64,000 nt of DNA from Ralstonia insidiosa. Lineage in GTDB: Bacteria > Pseudomonadota > Gammaproteobacteria > Burkholderiales > Burkholderiaceae. The stretch lies in NCBI RefSeq assembly GCF_008801405.1, contig NZ_VZPV01000001.1, forward strand, positions 2,232,001-2,296,000. The letters run 5' to 3'. A model generated the notes under the pieces. The model saw only the letters and a list, made by a program, of their open reading frames with translations, had not been told where the DNA came from and ran no database searches. Made by a program: the position numbers and the translations under genes. How positions within the stretch are numbered: position 1 is the stretch's first letter; each line of letters starts with the position of its first letter. Positions 14,746 to 23,800 of the stretch are shown one piece after another.

Positions 14746-15077
14746 GATGCACCCCCAAAACAATGCGCGCCCGTTCTGGTAACGGGTGACTTCTGCAGGT
14801 GCCCGGCGGCACCCGCTTTCCCTCCTTCCAGCTTAGTGCTTGCCGCAATGCAAGCAAGCCGTCACCACTTGGTGGAAACCACGATCACGTTGCCGCACAC
14901 GGCAGGCAGGCGCGATCAAAAGTGTGGAAATTGGTACCGACGTGTCAGGTATCGCATGCCTGGGCGACCAACCTGCATAGCTCGCGTCCGAGCGGGTGGC
15001 CGTGCCGCTTGTGCCCGCTCTCTCGGATGCGCCTGCCAATACCGTTCATCGGACGGAACCCCACCAGGAGGTGTTGC
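14746..15077. other. Intergenic region between divergent membrane protein genes
   Basis: 332 bases without a gene. It contains small dyads: GGTGCC-CGGC-GGCACC at 14798-14813 and GCTTGC-cgcaat-GCAAGC near 14838-14855. The right end is the promoter and AGGAGG ribosome binding site of the DUF417 gene. No RNA gene is recognised. Confidence 0.4.
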
Positions 15078-15533
15078 ATGCAACGAGAACTGTTCTCCCC
15101 GACGGCCCTGCAGAAAGCTGGGCAAGCCATCGTCTTCTATACCGTCGCACTGATTTTTCTGGGGTACGGTGCCTACAAGTTCACGGCGGTCGAGGCTGAG
15201 GCCATCTATCCGCTGACCAGCAATAGCCCGCTGTTTTCCTGGCTCTATAGCGTGCTCAGCAAGCAAGGGGTGTCCAACCTGATCGGCGTGGCCGAAATTG
15301 CGCTGGCGCTGGCCATGCTGTGGCGCGGCCACTGGCGCGTGCGCTTGGCCGGCAGCCTGGGGATCGCTGGCGCGCTGTTGAGCACGCTGTCGTTTCTCAT
15401 TACCACGCCGGGCATTGGTCTTGATGGGTTCATCATCAAGGACGCCGTCTTGCTGGGTGGCGCGCTCTGGGCAGCCGGCGCTGCGTGGCAATCCGGCTTG
15501 GTGCATCCGCGCCAATCCGGCGCGCTGGCTTAG
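15078..15533 (+). CDS. DUF417 (YkgB-like) inner-membrane protein
   Basis: The start at 15078 has a perfect AGGAGG six bases upstream. The 151-residue protein has four membrane segments and the conserved patterns IFLGYGAYKFTAVEAEAIYPL and FLITTPG, typical of DUF417/YkgB proteins. Its role is unknown; relatives are linked to stress or hypochlorite responses in E. coli (RclC). Confidence 0.85.
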   Translation: MQRELFSPTALQKAGQAIVFYTVALIFLGYGAYKFTAVEAEAIYPLTSNSPLFSWLYSVLSKQGVSNLIGVAEIALALAMLWRGHWRVRLAGSLGIAGALLSTLSFLITTPGIGLDGFIIKDAVLLGGALWAAGAAWQSGLVHPRQSGALA

Positions 15534-15534
15534 C

Positions 15535-16053
15535 CTATCGACGGAAAAGGCGCGGGCGATCCGGGTCGTATAGCGGGTCGGGCGTGATCTGCGTGAGCTG
15601 CAGCACGCCGGCCGGATCAAAGTAGAAATGCATCAGCGATGGCCAGACGTCGTCCGACTTGAAACGGTATGACCAGACGAGCCGGTCCATGCGGGGGAAA
15701 TACGCCGTTTCGACCGGCTTGCCAAAGTGCCGCAGCACGTCGTCCTGGGTCCAGGTGCCGATCTTCGCCTGGGCAAACTCAAGGCTGCGCAGCACCTGCT
15801 TGAAGTCGATCAGCTTGCCGCTGGCATCGAAGTCCGCCGCGTAGGTGAACTGGCCATAGGGCTGCGTGGGATACAGCCAGCGCGTGCCGCCATCCAGCGG
15901 GTAGGACTCACGCGGCGGGCCAAACTGTGCCTGCACCGCAGATTGATCACTGCCGACCAGGCGCTGCCCCTTCGTCACTGGGGATTCCAACGCGGCACAC
16001 CCTGCCAGCGTGGCCACCATCATGATCGCCGCCAGCCAACGCATTGCGCGCAT
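15535..16053 (-). CDS. Outer-membrane lipoprotein, BamE/SmpA-like
   Basis: The start at 16053 is chosen for GGAGG eight bases upstream. The N-terminus MRWLAAIMMVATLAGC is a lipoprotein signal with lipobox LAGC. The 172-residue protein has two repeats of a BamE-like pattern (SDQSAVQAQFGPPRESY and TQDDVLRHFGKPVETAY), so it may carry two SmpA/OmlA-like half-domains. It lies downstream of bioD but is separated by 56 bases and has no obvious link to biotin. Confidence 0.75.
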   Translation of the reverse strand: MRAMRWLAAIMMVATLAGCAALESPVTKGQRLVGSDQSAVQAQFGPPRESYPLDGGTRWLYPTQPYGQFTYAADFDASGKLIDFKQVLRSLEFAQAKIGTWTQDDVLRHFGKPVETAYFPRMDRLVWSYRFKSDDVWPSLMHFYFDPAGVLQLTQITPDPLYDPDRPRLFRR

Positions 16054-16109
16054 GACAACCGCCTCCATCCTGTCTTTCGAGGGTGGACAGTGTAGCGCTG
16101 GCCAGCGGT

Positions 16110-16811
16110 TCAGCGTGCAAGCAACGGTGCAATGTCGAGGTGTGCAGCAGCAAGGCGTGCATCTGCTTGCGGCAGACGCGGAATGGTGCCCAGATGCGGC
16201 GCCCCGATCCAGCGACGCAGGGTGGTGACGTTATCGTCCAGACCAGCCATGGCCGGGTCGACCACGTTGCCAACCCAGCCCGCCAGGTGCAGTCCGCGCG
16301 CGGCGATCGCCTCGGCGGTCAGCGCTGCATGGTTCAGGCACCCCAGGCGCAGCCCGACCACCAGCACCACCGGCAGGCCCAGTGCCACGGCCATCTCTGC
16401 CGTATCAAAATCGTCGGACAGCGGCACGCGAAAGCCGCCTACGCCCTCCACCACGACCGCGTCGGTCAGCGACTTGGCCTGCACGAATGCATCGAGAATG
16501 GGCGGCAGCGCAATCGTTACGCCCTCGCGCGCAGCCGCCAAGTGCGGCGACATCGGTGCATCCAGCAGCCACGGGCAAATCGTTGCCAGCGGCAGATCCA
16601 CCGAAGCGGCGGCGCGTAGCTGCTCGATGTCTTCATTCGTGCGCGTTGGCGCGCCGGTGCAGTTGCCAAGCAAAGTTCCCGCCGCAATCGGCTTGAGGCC
16701 GGCGCTGCGGTAGCCGGCATCGGCCAACTTGGTCAGCAATGCGGCACTGACCAGCGTCTTGCCGATCTCGGTATCGGTGCCGGTCACGAAACAGTCGAAG
16801 CGCGGTGGCAT
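16110..16811 (-). CDS. bioD: Dethiobiotin synthetase
   Basis: The 233-residue protein uses ATP and CO2 to close the ureido ring of 7,8-diaminopelargonate. The P-loop CFVTGTDTEIGKT is at residues 7-19. The AGLKPIAAG segment and VVEGVGGFRVPL are the substrate and magnesium regions of BioD. It starts one base after the bioF stop and is the last gene of bioA-bioF-bioD, all on the minus strand. bioB is not adjacent. Confidence 0.92.
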   Translation of the reverse strand: MPPRFDCFVTGTDTEIGKTLVSAALLTKLADAGYRSAGLKPIAAGTLLGNCTGAPTRTNEDIEQLRAAASVDLPLATICPWLLDAPMSPHLAAAREGVTIALPPILDAFVQAKSLTDAVVVEGVGGFRVPLSDDFDTAEMAVALGLPVVLVVGLRLGCLNHAALTAEAIAARGLHLAGWVGNVVDPAMAGLDDNVTTLRRWIGAPHLGTIPRLPQADARLAAAHLDIAPLLAR

Positions 16812-16812
16812 A

Positions 16813-18063
16813 TCAAGCAGCCTTGGCAGGCGAGTGCAGCGATTGGCCGGCCGCTTCCAGCGCCTGTGCCAACCGTTCGATGTCGTCGTCAGTATGCGCG
16901 GCCGACAGCGTGATGCGCAGTCGGGCCGTGCCCACCGGCACCGTCGGCGGGCGGATGGCGGCGATGCGGATACCTTCGCGCTCCAGTGCGGCAGCCAGTT
17001 CCAGTGCAGGCGCGTTCTCTCCGATCACGATGGGTTGAATGGCCGTGGGCGATGGCATCCACTGCCAGCCGAAGCGGGCCGCCAAGCGCTGCGCATGCGC
17101 GCTCCATACGGCGATATGGCGGTTCAGGCGCGCACGGCGTTCGGCGCCTTCCTCGCTCGCAATCACGTCCAGCGCGGCTTCCACGGCGCAAGCGATTGCC
17201 GGTGGCGTGGCCGTCGTGAAGATATAGGTGCGTGCGCGCTGGACCAGCCAGTCGATCACCATGCGGTGCGCCACGATGGCCGCGCCCGCGCCTCCCGCTG
17301 CCTTGCCGAATGTGCCGACGTAGACGAGACGCTCCGAATGCAGCCCGAAGTGCGACAACACACCCGCGCCGTTCTCGCCGAGCACGCCCAGACCATGCGC
17401 ATCGTCCACGATGAGCCAGGCGTCGTAGCGCTCAGCCAGCGCGAGCAGTTCAGGCAGCGGCGCGATGTCGCCGTCCATGCTGAACACGCCATCGGCCACG
17501 ATCAGCTTGTTGCGGCTCTTGCTTGCGGCCAGTTGCGCTTCCAGCGCAGCCAGATCGGCATGGGGATAGACCAAGACCTGCGCCCGCGAAAGCCGCGCGC
17601 CGTCGATGAGCGAGGCGTGGTTTAGCGCGTCGGAGAAGATCGTGCAGTCTTGGGCCGGCTGGATGCCGCCAGACTGCGCCAAGGCACTCACCACGGCCAG
17701 GTTGGCCATATAGCCGGTGCAGAACTCCAGCGCATCCGCCTCGGGAATGTGCGGTGCCTGCAGCGCCGCCATGCGCGCCTCCAGGCGTGCGTGCGCAATC
17801 GAATGGCCACTGACCAGAGACGATGCTCCGCTGCCGAAACCGTACTGGCGTATGCCCTCCACCACCGCTTCGCCCAGGGCGGGATGCGCTGCGAGGCCCA
17901 GGTAGTCATTGCCGCAGAAGCCGAGGATGTCGCGCGGTTCCCCACCCGGCACGCTGATGCGCTGGCTGCGGTCGGTCGGGCTATACGCGGTGCGGCGCAC
18001 GCGACGCAAGTGGGCGGCGTCAATGGCGTCCAGGCCTGCCTGCAGGTCGTCAAGCAATCGCAT
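16813..18063 (-). CDS. bioF: 8-amino-7-oxononanoate synthase
   Basis: The start at 18063 (MRLLDDLQAGL) gives 416 residues and overlaps the bioA end by 14 bases, showing translational coupling. It is a PLP enzyme of the alpha-oxoamine synthase family, joining pimeloyl-ACP and alanine. Visible features are FCGNDYLGLAAHP near residue 55, the DDAHGLGVLGENG region, and the PLP-lysine segment YVGTFGKAAGG. A longer start at 18093 is possible but adds nonconserved residues. Confidence 0.93.
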   Translation of the reverse strand: MRLLDDLQAGLDAIDAAHLRRVRRTAYSPTDRSQRISVPGGEPRDILGFCGNDYLGLAAHPALGEAVVEGIRQYGFGSGASSLVSGHSIAHARLEARMAALQAPHIPEADALEFCTGYMANLAVVSALAQSGGIQPAQDCTIFSDALNHASLIDGARLSRAQVLVYPHADLAALEAQLAASKSRNKLIVADGVFSMDGDIAPLPELLALAERYDAWLIVDDAHGLGVLGENGAGVLSHFGLHSERLVYVGTFGKAAGGAGAAIVAHRMVIDWLVQRARTYIFTTATPPAIACAVEAALDVIASEEGAERRARLNRHIAVWSAHAQRLAARFGWQWMPSPTAIQPIVIGENAPALELAAALEREGIRIAAIRPPTVPVGTARLRITLSAAHTDDDIERLAQALEAAGQSLHSPAKAA

Positions 18064-19474
18064 AGGTTTCTCCTTCGTACGCATCGCCAGCATGGGCGAG
18101 CGTGTCTTCCAGGGTTTGCAGCGTGCGCTCGACCAGGGTGTCGGTTTCTGCGTCAGTCAACACGTAGGGCGGCAACAGATAGACGGTGTTGCCAATCGGG
18201 CGCAGCAGCAGGCCGTGCGTGCGTGCAGTCAGCGCAAAGCGTTCGGCAAAGCGCGCGCCGGCCACGTCGGGGTGCACGTCAAACGCGGTGATCATCCCGG
18301 TCTGCCGCAGATGCGCGAATCGTGCGTCGTGCGACAGCGGCGCCAGCCCCTGTGCGATGCGCGCGGCGGTTACGCGGTTGCGGGCGAATACGTCCTCCTC
18401 CGCAAAAAGATCCAGCGTGGCAAGTGCTGCACGGCAGGCCAGCGGATTGCCCGTGTACGAGTGCGAATGCAGGAAGCTGCGCACCGGCGCATCGTCGTTG
18501 AACGCGTTGTAGATGGCATCGCGCGACAGCACGATCGACAGCGGCAGATACCCCCCACTGATGCCCTTGGACAGGCACAGCAGATCGGGCCACACGCCAG
18601 CCTGCTCGCACGCGAAGAAGGTGCCGGTGCGGCCGCAGCCGACGGCAATCTCGTCCGCAATCCAGTGCACGCCAAACGCGTCGCACAGCGCACGCACGCC
18701 GCGCAGGTAGCTCACGTCGTGCATGGCCATGCCGGCGGCGCACTGCACCAGCGGCTCAATGATGACGGCGGCGATCGTGCCAGCGTTGGCGCTCAGGCAA
18801 TCGCGCAACGCGGCCAGCGCGCGCTCCGCCACGTCGGCGGCGGTTTCGCCCGGACCGACCAAACGTGCGTCAGGTGACGGCACACGGTGCGATTGCAGGA
18901 TCAGCGGGTCATACGCATCGCGGAAAATCGCCACATCCGTCACGCCCAGTGCGCCAAGCGTTTCACCGTGGTAGCCGTGTTCCAGGCAGATGAAGCGGTT
19001 GCGCGCGCCCTGCCCCGCGTTCCGATGAGCATGGAAACTCATCTTGAGTGCGATTTCCACCGCGGATGCGCCATCCGAGCCGAAGAAGCTGTGGCCGAGC
19101 GCTCCGCCCGTCAGGTCAATCAAGCGCTCCGCCAACTCCACTGCCGGGCGGTGCGTGGCGCCGGCCAGCATCACGTGCTCCAGCGAATCGAGCTGTGTCT
19201 TGAGCGCCGCATTGATATGCGGATTGGCGTGACCGAACAGGTTGACCCACCACGAGCTGGTGCCGTCCAGATAGCGCTTGCCGTCAAAGTCGATCAGCCA
19301 TGACCCCTGGCCACGTGCGATGGGCAGCGGCGGCATGGCATCGAGCCGTGCGTTTTGCGTGCACGGGTGCCAGACGGCCGCACGGCTGCGCGCTTGCCAC
19401 GCCGTGTTGGCCGAGCGGGCACCTTGCGCGCCATGAACCGACGCGGCCGACACGGGGATGGGGGGATACGCCAT
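18050..19474 (-). CDS. bioA: Adenosylmethionine-8-amino-7-oxononanoate aminotransferase
   Basis: The start at 19474 has GGAGG six bases upstream. The 474-residue class III aminotransferase turns 7-keto-8-aminopelargonate into diaminopelargonate with SAM as donor. Conserved segments are WHPCTQ near the N-terminus, YLDGTSSWWVNLFGH, FFGSDGASAVEIALKM, WIADEIAVGCGRTG and the PLP-lysine segment LLCLSKGISGG. It is the first gene of the biotin operon; the promoter lies in 19475-19780. Confidence 0.94.
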   Translation of the reverse strand: MAYPPIPVSAASVHGAQGARSANTAWQARSRAAVWHPCTQNARLDAMPPLPIARGQGSWLIDFDGKRYLDGTSSWWVNLFGHANPHINAALKTQLDSLEHVMLAGATHRPAVELAERLIDLTGGALGHSFFGSDGASAVEIALKMSFHAHRNAGQGARNRFICLEHGYHGETLGALGVTDVAIFRDAYDPLILQSHRVPSPDARLVGPGETAADVAERALAALRDCLSANAGTIAAVIIEPLVQCAAGMAMHDVSYLRGVRALCDAFGVHWIADEIAVGCGRTGTFFACEQAGVWPDLLCLSKGISGGYLPLSIVLSRDAIYNAFNDDAPVRSFLHSHSYTGNPLACRAALATLDLFAEEDVFARNRVTAARIAQGLAPLSHDARFAHLRQTGMITAFDVHPDVAGARFAERFALTARTHGLLLRPIGNTVYLLPPYVLTDAETDTLVERTLQTLEDTLAHAGDAYEGETYAIA

Positions 19475-19780
19475 ACGAACCTCCAAGTAGCGACGCCGGC
19501 CCCGAGGTGTTGCAGAACGGAACCGGCACATGGCGGCGTATGGTAGGCGGCTTGCTGGTCAATCAACAAGCGGACAGATCAACGCTTTTTGCTGCAAAAA
19601 TTACCGACAAAGCACGATGAAGCCATGTTTTTCGGCAAAACGTCGGCGGTCTTGTGGCGATCTTTGCGCAAAAAATTTTTCGGAAAAATGCGAGCGAGCG
19701 CTTTTTTCGTCACCTACGGGGCAGCCCGCACATCAGGCGCGGGTGATATTCAGAATGTACTGAAAGTATCGCGCGCATCA
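19475..19780. other. Divergent intergenic region between bioA and a small gene
   Basis: About 300 AT-richer bases with no supported gene. T-rich tracts occur at 19585-19600 and 19668-19710, including a run near AAAAATTTTT. A frame at 19530-19763 has no ribosome binding site. The region must hold the bioA promoter on the minus strand; no repressor box is recognised. Confidence 0.4.
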
Positions 19781-19825
19781 TTGCTCAGCTCTAGGGATAA
19801 CCCTATACTCGGGAAAACCCTAGAG
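19781..19825 (+). promoter_or_regulatory. Promoter with twin GGGWWWWCCC element
   Basis: TTGCTC (19781-19786) and TATACT (19804-19809) are separated by 17 bases, a good sigma-70 promoter for the small gene at 19842. Two 10-bp palindromes overlap it: GGGATAACCC (19794-19803) and GGGAAAACCC (19811-19820). An outer dyad CTCTAGGG (19789-19796) / CCCTAGAG (19818-19825) encloses both. The same twin element precedes the small gene at 44019. Confidence 0.65.
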
Positions 19826-19841
19826 AACGAGAGAAAACATC

Positions 19842-20009
19842 ATGATCCAGCAAGCCTATTACACCCCGAAGTTCGCCGGCCAAGCCCAAGCTCAAGCCGC
19901 TCGCCGCCCGTCGCTGCTGCGCGCAGTCATCAACTATTTCCGCAAGGGTTGGGATGACAACCTGGCGTACGCTGAAGTGGTTGGCAAGTCGGGTTCGTAC
20001 CTCGGCTAA
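19842..20009 (+). CDS. Small basic protein, unknown
   Basis: The frame encodes 55 residues from ATG at 19842 to TAA at 20007-20009, with GAGAG upstream. The protein begins MIQQAYYTPKFAGQAQAQ, has an amphipathic basic helix RRPSLLRAVINYFRKGW and ends GKSGSYLG. Strong promoter elements before it and a clear terminator after it (20053-20087) support a real gene. It resembles other very small, highly expressed-looking Ralstonia proteins in design, but no family can be named. Confidence 0.65.
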   Translation: MIQQAYYTPKFAGQAQAQAARRPSLLRAVINYFRKGWDDNLAYAEVVGKSGSYLG

Positions 20010-20052
20010 GCCCCGCGGCTGAACTTTCAGCCCAGCCGCAAAGGCACATCGC

Positions 20053-20087
20053 AAAAAAATGGCGCATTGGCGCCGTTTTTGTTTTTT
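20053..20087. terminator. Bidirectional terminator
   Basis: GGCGC (20061-20065) and GCGCC (20070-20074) form a stem around ATTG, with a seven-A tract on the left and T tracts on the right. It can end the small plus-strand gene and the minus-strand OmpA-like lipoprotein gene that converge on it. Confidence 0.7.
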
Positions 20088-20115
20088 GCAGCAGCGTGCT
20101 GGCTCACGCGATCGG

Positions 20116-20799
20116 TCAAGGCTGGATCAGACGAATCTCGACCCGGCGGTTCATCGCGCGCCCTGCTGCCGTGGCGTTGGAGGCAACCGGGTTGTCCTTG
20201 CCGAAACCACGCACGATCAAATCGTCGCATTGCAGGCCATGTTCGCGCAGGTAGGCCGCCACGCTGTCGGCACGGCGCTGGGAGAGTGCAAGGTTGTGCG
20301 CAGCGGAGGCACGCGAATCGGTGAAGCCGCTGATCTCGCCGTGCTTGAAGGTGATGCCACGGCTATCAGCAACAAGCTGGTCCAGCTTGCGCTTGGCCAC
20401 GGGCGTGAGCGTAGCTTGGTCGGTATCGAAATTGGCATCCCCGCCCAGATCCAGGCGTTTGACCACAACCGGCATGGCGACTGGCACCGGCGCGGGCTCC
20501 GTCGCCGTGACAGGTTTGGCGGGAGCTGGCCCGCACTGGAAGGTCAATGTGCGCACGTCGGTGCTGCGGCCGAACGGTGTCACCGGTTCCAGTGGGCGCA
20601 CAGGCTGGTCGCCGCACATCTCTTTGGCCTTGTCGGTGCAGACGCTCTGCCCCTGGAGCAGACCATGGCATTCGACGCGGTACGTCGGCACGCCGTCTTG
20701 CGGGTTGACCTGATAAGCGTTGAAGGTTGGCCCCGACGCGCTTGAGCACGCGGCCAACGGCACGGCAAGGGTCAATACCCAAATTGCGGATGTCTTCAT
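20116..20799 (-). CDS. OmpA-like lipoprotein next to the adhesin
   Basis: The 227-residue protein has a lipoprotein signal (VLTLAVPLAACSS, lipobox LAAC), a middle region with cysteines (YRVECHG, SVCTDKAKEMCG, LTFQCG), a Pro-rich linker and a C-terminal OmpA peptidoglycan-binding domain. The latter shows ANFDTDQATLTP, GFTDSRASAAHNLALSQRRADSV and NRRVEIRL. It is expected to be attached to the outer membrane and hold peptidoglycan. Only 43 bases separate it from the adhesin gene upstream, so the two probably form an operon. Confidence 0.85.
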   Translation of the reverse strand: MKTSAIWVLTLAVPLAACSSASGPTFNAYQVNPQDGVPTYRVECHGLLQGQSVCTDKAKEMCGDQPVRPLEPVTPFGRSTDVRTLTFQCGPAPAKPVTATEPAPVPVAMPVVVKRLDLGGDANFDTDQATLTPVAKRKLDQLVADSRGITFKHGEISGFTDSRASAAHNLALSQRRADSVAAYLREHGLQCDDLIVRGFGKDNPVASNATAAGRAMNRRVEIRLIQP

Positions 20800-20842
20800 G
20801 ATGAATGTGTACTGAGGAGCTCTGTGGATTGGGCGATGCGGC

Positions 20843-23800
20843 TTACCACTGCATGGATGCGCCCATGCCGAATGTCGTGCCGTTGCCGGGGCTCGTGCTG
20901 ACCCCGGCCCGAACCTTGATGTTCTCGGTCACACGTGCAGTGCCACCCACGGCCACGGCCTGATAGCCGTGATAGAAGCCCGAGCCGATGCCGAGCGAGA
21001 GCGTTTTGTCCTTGTCAACGTCAGGGATCATCGTCAGCGCGGTTGCCGCCGCAACCCCGGCATAGGCGTTGCGTGCCACGTTGTTGACGTTCTGCTGCAA
21101 GCCGTTGAGCTGCTGCGTCACGTTGGCGTTCGACTGGCCGATCGCGGAGTTGAGCTGGCTCAGGTTGACGGCATCCGTGCTCTGTGTGCCGGCAGCCACA
21201 TTGGTGATCTGCCGCTCGGCGCCGGCTGCCCCCACGCTCACCACGTTTGCGCGCCCGCTATCGCTGGAGTTGCTGCCCAGCGCGACAGAGTTATTGCCCG
21301 TGCTGACGGCACCGCTGCCAGCAGCCGTGCTATTTGCGCCCGTGGCCAGCGGCGGCGTATAGGTGGTCGGGTTGCCCGTGATCCAGGTGTTGGCCGCAGC
21401 CTGCAGGCCCGACGACACATTGGCCGCTGGCCCAGTCCCTCCACCGACGTTGTTACCCAACCCGCCGTTGCCGTTCCCTGCGTTGCCGTACGTTGGCGAT
21501 GTCACCGCGCCGGTCGACGTGTTGTAGCTCGAACCGCCCCCAAGGTTGTTTGCCACCGTCGAGCCCAGGCTGTTGACCTTGCTGCTCAGCGCGGCAATGG
21601 CCTGATCGGCGGCGTTCAGTTGCGAGCCGTTGATCGCATCCGTGCTGCTTGCGTTGATCCGCCCTGCTGCCACATTGGTGATGGTGCGCTCGGCACCCGG
21701 CGTGCCCACACTGACCGTGCTGGTCGGGGCGCCACCGGCAAACGTGTAGAGCGTTCCGTTGATCGTGGCAGACGGCGTGGCAACCGTTGCTGCAGTCACG
21801 CTGCCAGCGCCCAGTGCGATGTCGCCGGCATAGTTGGAGATGGCCTTCGGACCGATCGCCACACTGTCCATGCCCAATGCCTGGCTGTCCGGAGCCGTGC
21901 TGTTGGCGTGGAAGTACTTGATGCCCGTGCTGTTGATGGCGTCCAGCGCCGCACCCACGTTATTGACGGTGGACGTTGTACCGTTGGCGTCGCTGACGGT
22001 GTAGGTCGGCCCTGTGACCGCGCCGGTCGACGGGTTGATGGATGCCCCGCCGCCCAGGCCAGCCACAGCACTACCGAGTTGGCCAACGTTCACGGCATCG
22101 GTCTGCGCGACGCCGGGGGCCACGTTATGCAATGTCACCGGCCCGCTTGCTACGCCCACCAGCGTCAGGTCTTGCGATGGCTTACCACCATTGGGCGTCG
22201 TTGGCGAAGACGGATTGCTGTATTGCACCGGCCCCACACCGCCATTTGCCACGGAACTGACAAGATTGTTGATCGTCTGGTTGGTCGCATAGAGCTGCGA
22301 GCCGTTGACGGCATCCGTGCTGGTCGCGGAAACCTGTCCCTTCGCCACGTTGGTGATGACGGTGTTGGCTGCATTGATACCGGTGATGGTCAGGCTCGGG
22401 CCGCTACCACCATTGGTGGTCACACCTGTGGAGGTGATGCTCGTGCCGCTGGCAGCCGGCCCCACCGTCACGCTGCCGGCCACGTTGACGTTGTTGGCTA
22501 GGTTGAAGGTGACGTTGTTGCTTGTCGACGACTTGCTCACGACGATATTGCCGTCCGTGTTTTTGAGGTCAACGGTGCTGCCGGTTGCGCTGTTCGGGCC
22601 CACGTTGGTGGCGTTCGCGCCTTGTGCACTGACATTCCAGCCGGCACCGGCCGTCGCATTTACGGCGTTGAGCTGGCTGACATTCACCGCATCGGTTGGC
22701 GCAGTACCTGCGGCCACGTTGGTGATGACGGTGTTGGCGGCATTGATGCCTGTGGTGGTCAGGCTCGGGCCCGTGCCGCCATTGGTTGTTACGCCACTCG
22801 ACGTGATGGTTGTACCGCTGGCCGACGGCCCCACCGTCACGCTGCTTGCCACATTGACGTTGTTCGCCAGATTGAAGCTGACGTTGTTGCTCGTCGACGA
22901 CTTGCTCACGACGATATTGCCGTCCGTGTTGTTCAGGTCAACGTTGCTCCCGGTGGTGCTGTTCGGGCCTACGTTGGTAGCGTTAGCGCCCTGAGCGCTC
23001 ACGTTCCAACCCGAGGCTGCCGCCGTCAACGCGCCTTGCACGTTGTTGTAGGTGTTGCCGCCCACGGTCAGGCCGGTGTTGATGGTGTTTGTGGTCGCGT
23101 TGTACGTGGACGTACCACCCAGCGCATTGGCCACCGTATTGCCCATCTGGTTGAGCTGACTGCCGTTGATGGCATCCGTGCTGGTGCTGCTGATGGTGCC
23201 GGCTGCCAGGTTGGTCAGCGAAACCGGTGCGGTATTGGCACCCGCGCCGCCTGCGCCCACCAGCGTCACGCTGTTGGTCGGCGCGGTGCCCGGCGCATTC
23301 GGCGTCGTGCTGCCCGGTGCGGCTGTGTACTGCACAGGCGAGCCGGCTTGCAACGCATTGACAGCGCCACCGACGGTCGTCTGTGTCGTGCCGTACACGT
23401 TGTATGTGGGGCCAGTGACCGTACCGTTGGCATTGATGGTTGCGCCACCGCCTAGTGCATTGACGGCTGGCGTCAGCTGGCTCACGTTCACCGCATCGGT
23501 CGGGGCTGTGCCCGGTGCCACGTTGGTGATGACGGTGTTGGCAGCGTTGATGCCTGTGGTGGTCAGGCTCGGGCCCGTGCCGCCGTTGGTCGTCACGCCC
23601 GTCGACGTGATGGTTGTGCCGCTGGCCGACGGCCCCACCGTCACGCTGCTTGCCACATTGACGTTGTTCGCCAGATTGAAGCTGACGTTGTTGCTCGTCT
23701 TCGACTTGCTCACGACGATGTTGCCGTCGGTGTTGTTCAGATCAACGGTGCTGCCTGTCGGGCTTGCCGACGACACCGTAGTCGCATTTGCGCCCTGCGC

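Noticed and set aside
19530..19763. Small gene between bioA and the 55-residue gene
   Set aside because: There is no ribosome binding site, the composition is poor, and it overlaps the promoter element at 19781 only by chance reading; the region is better seen as divergent promoters.
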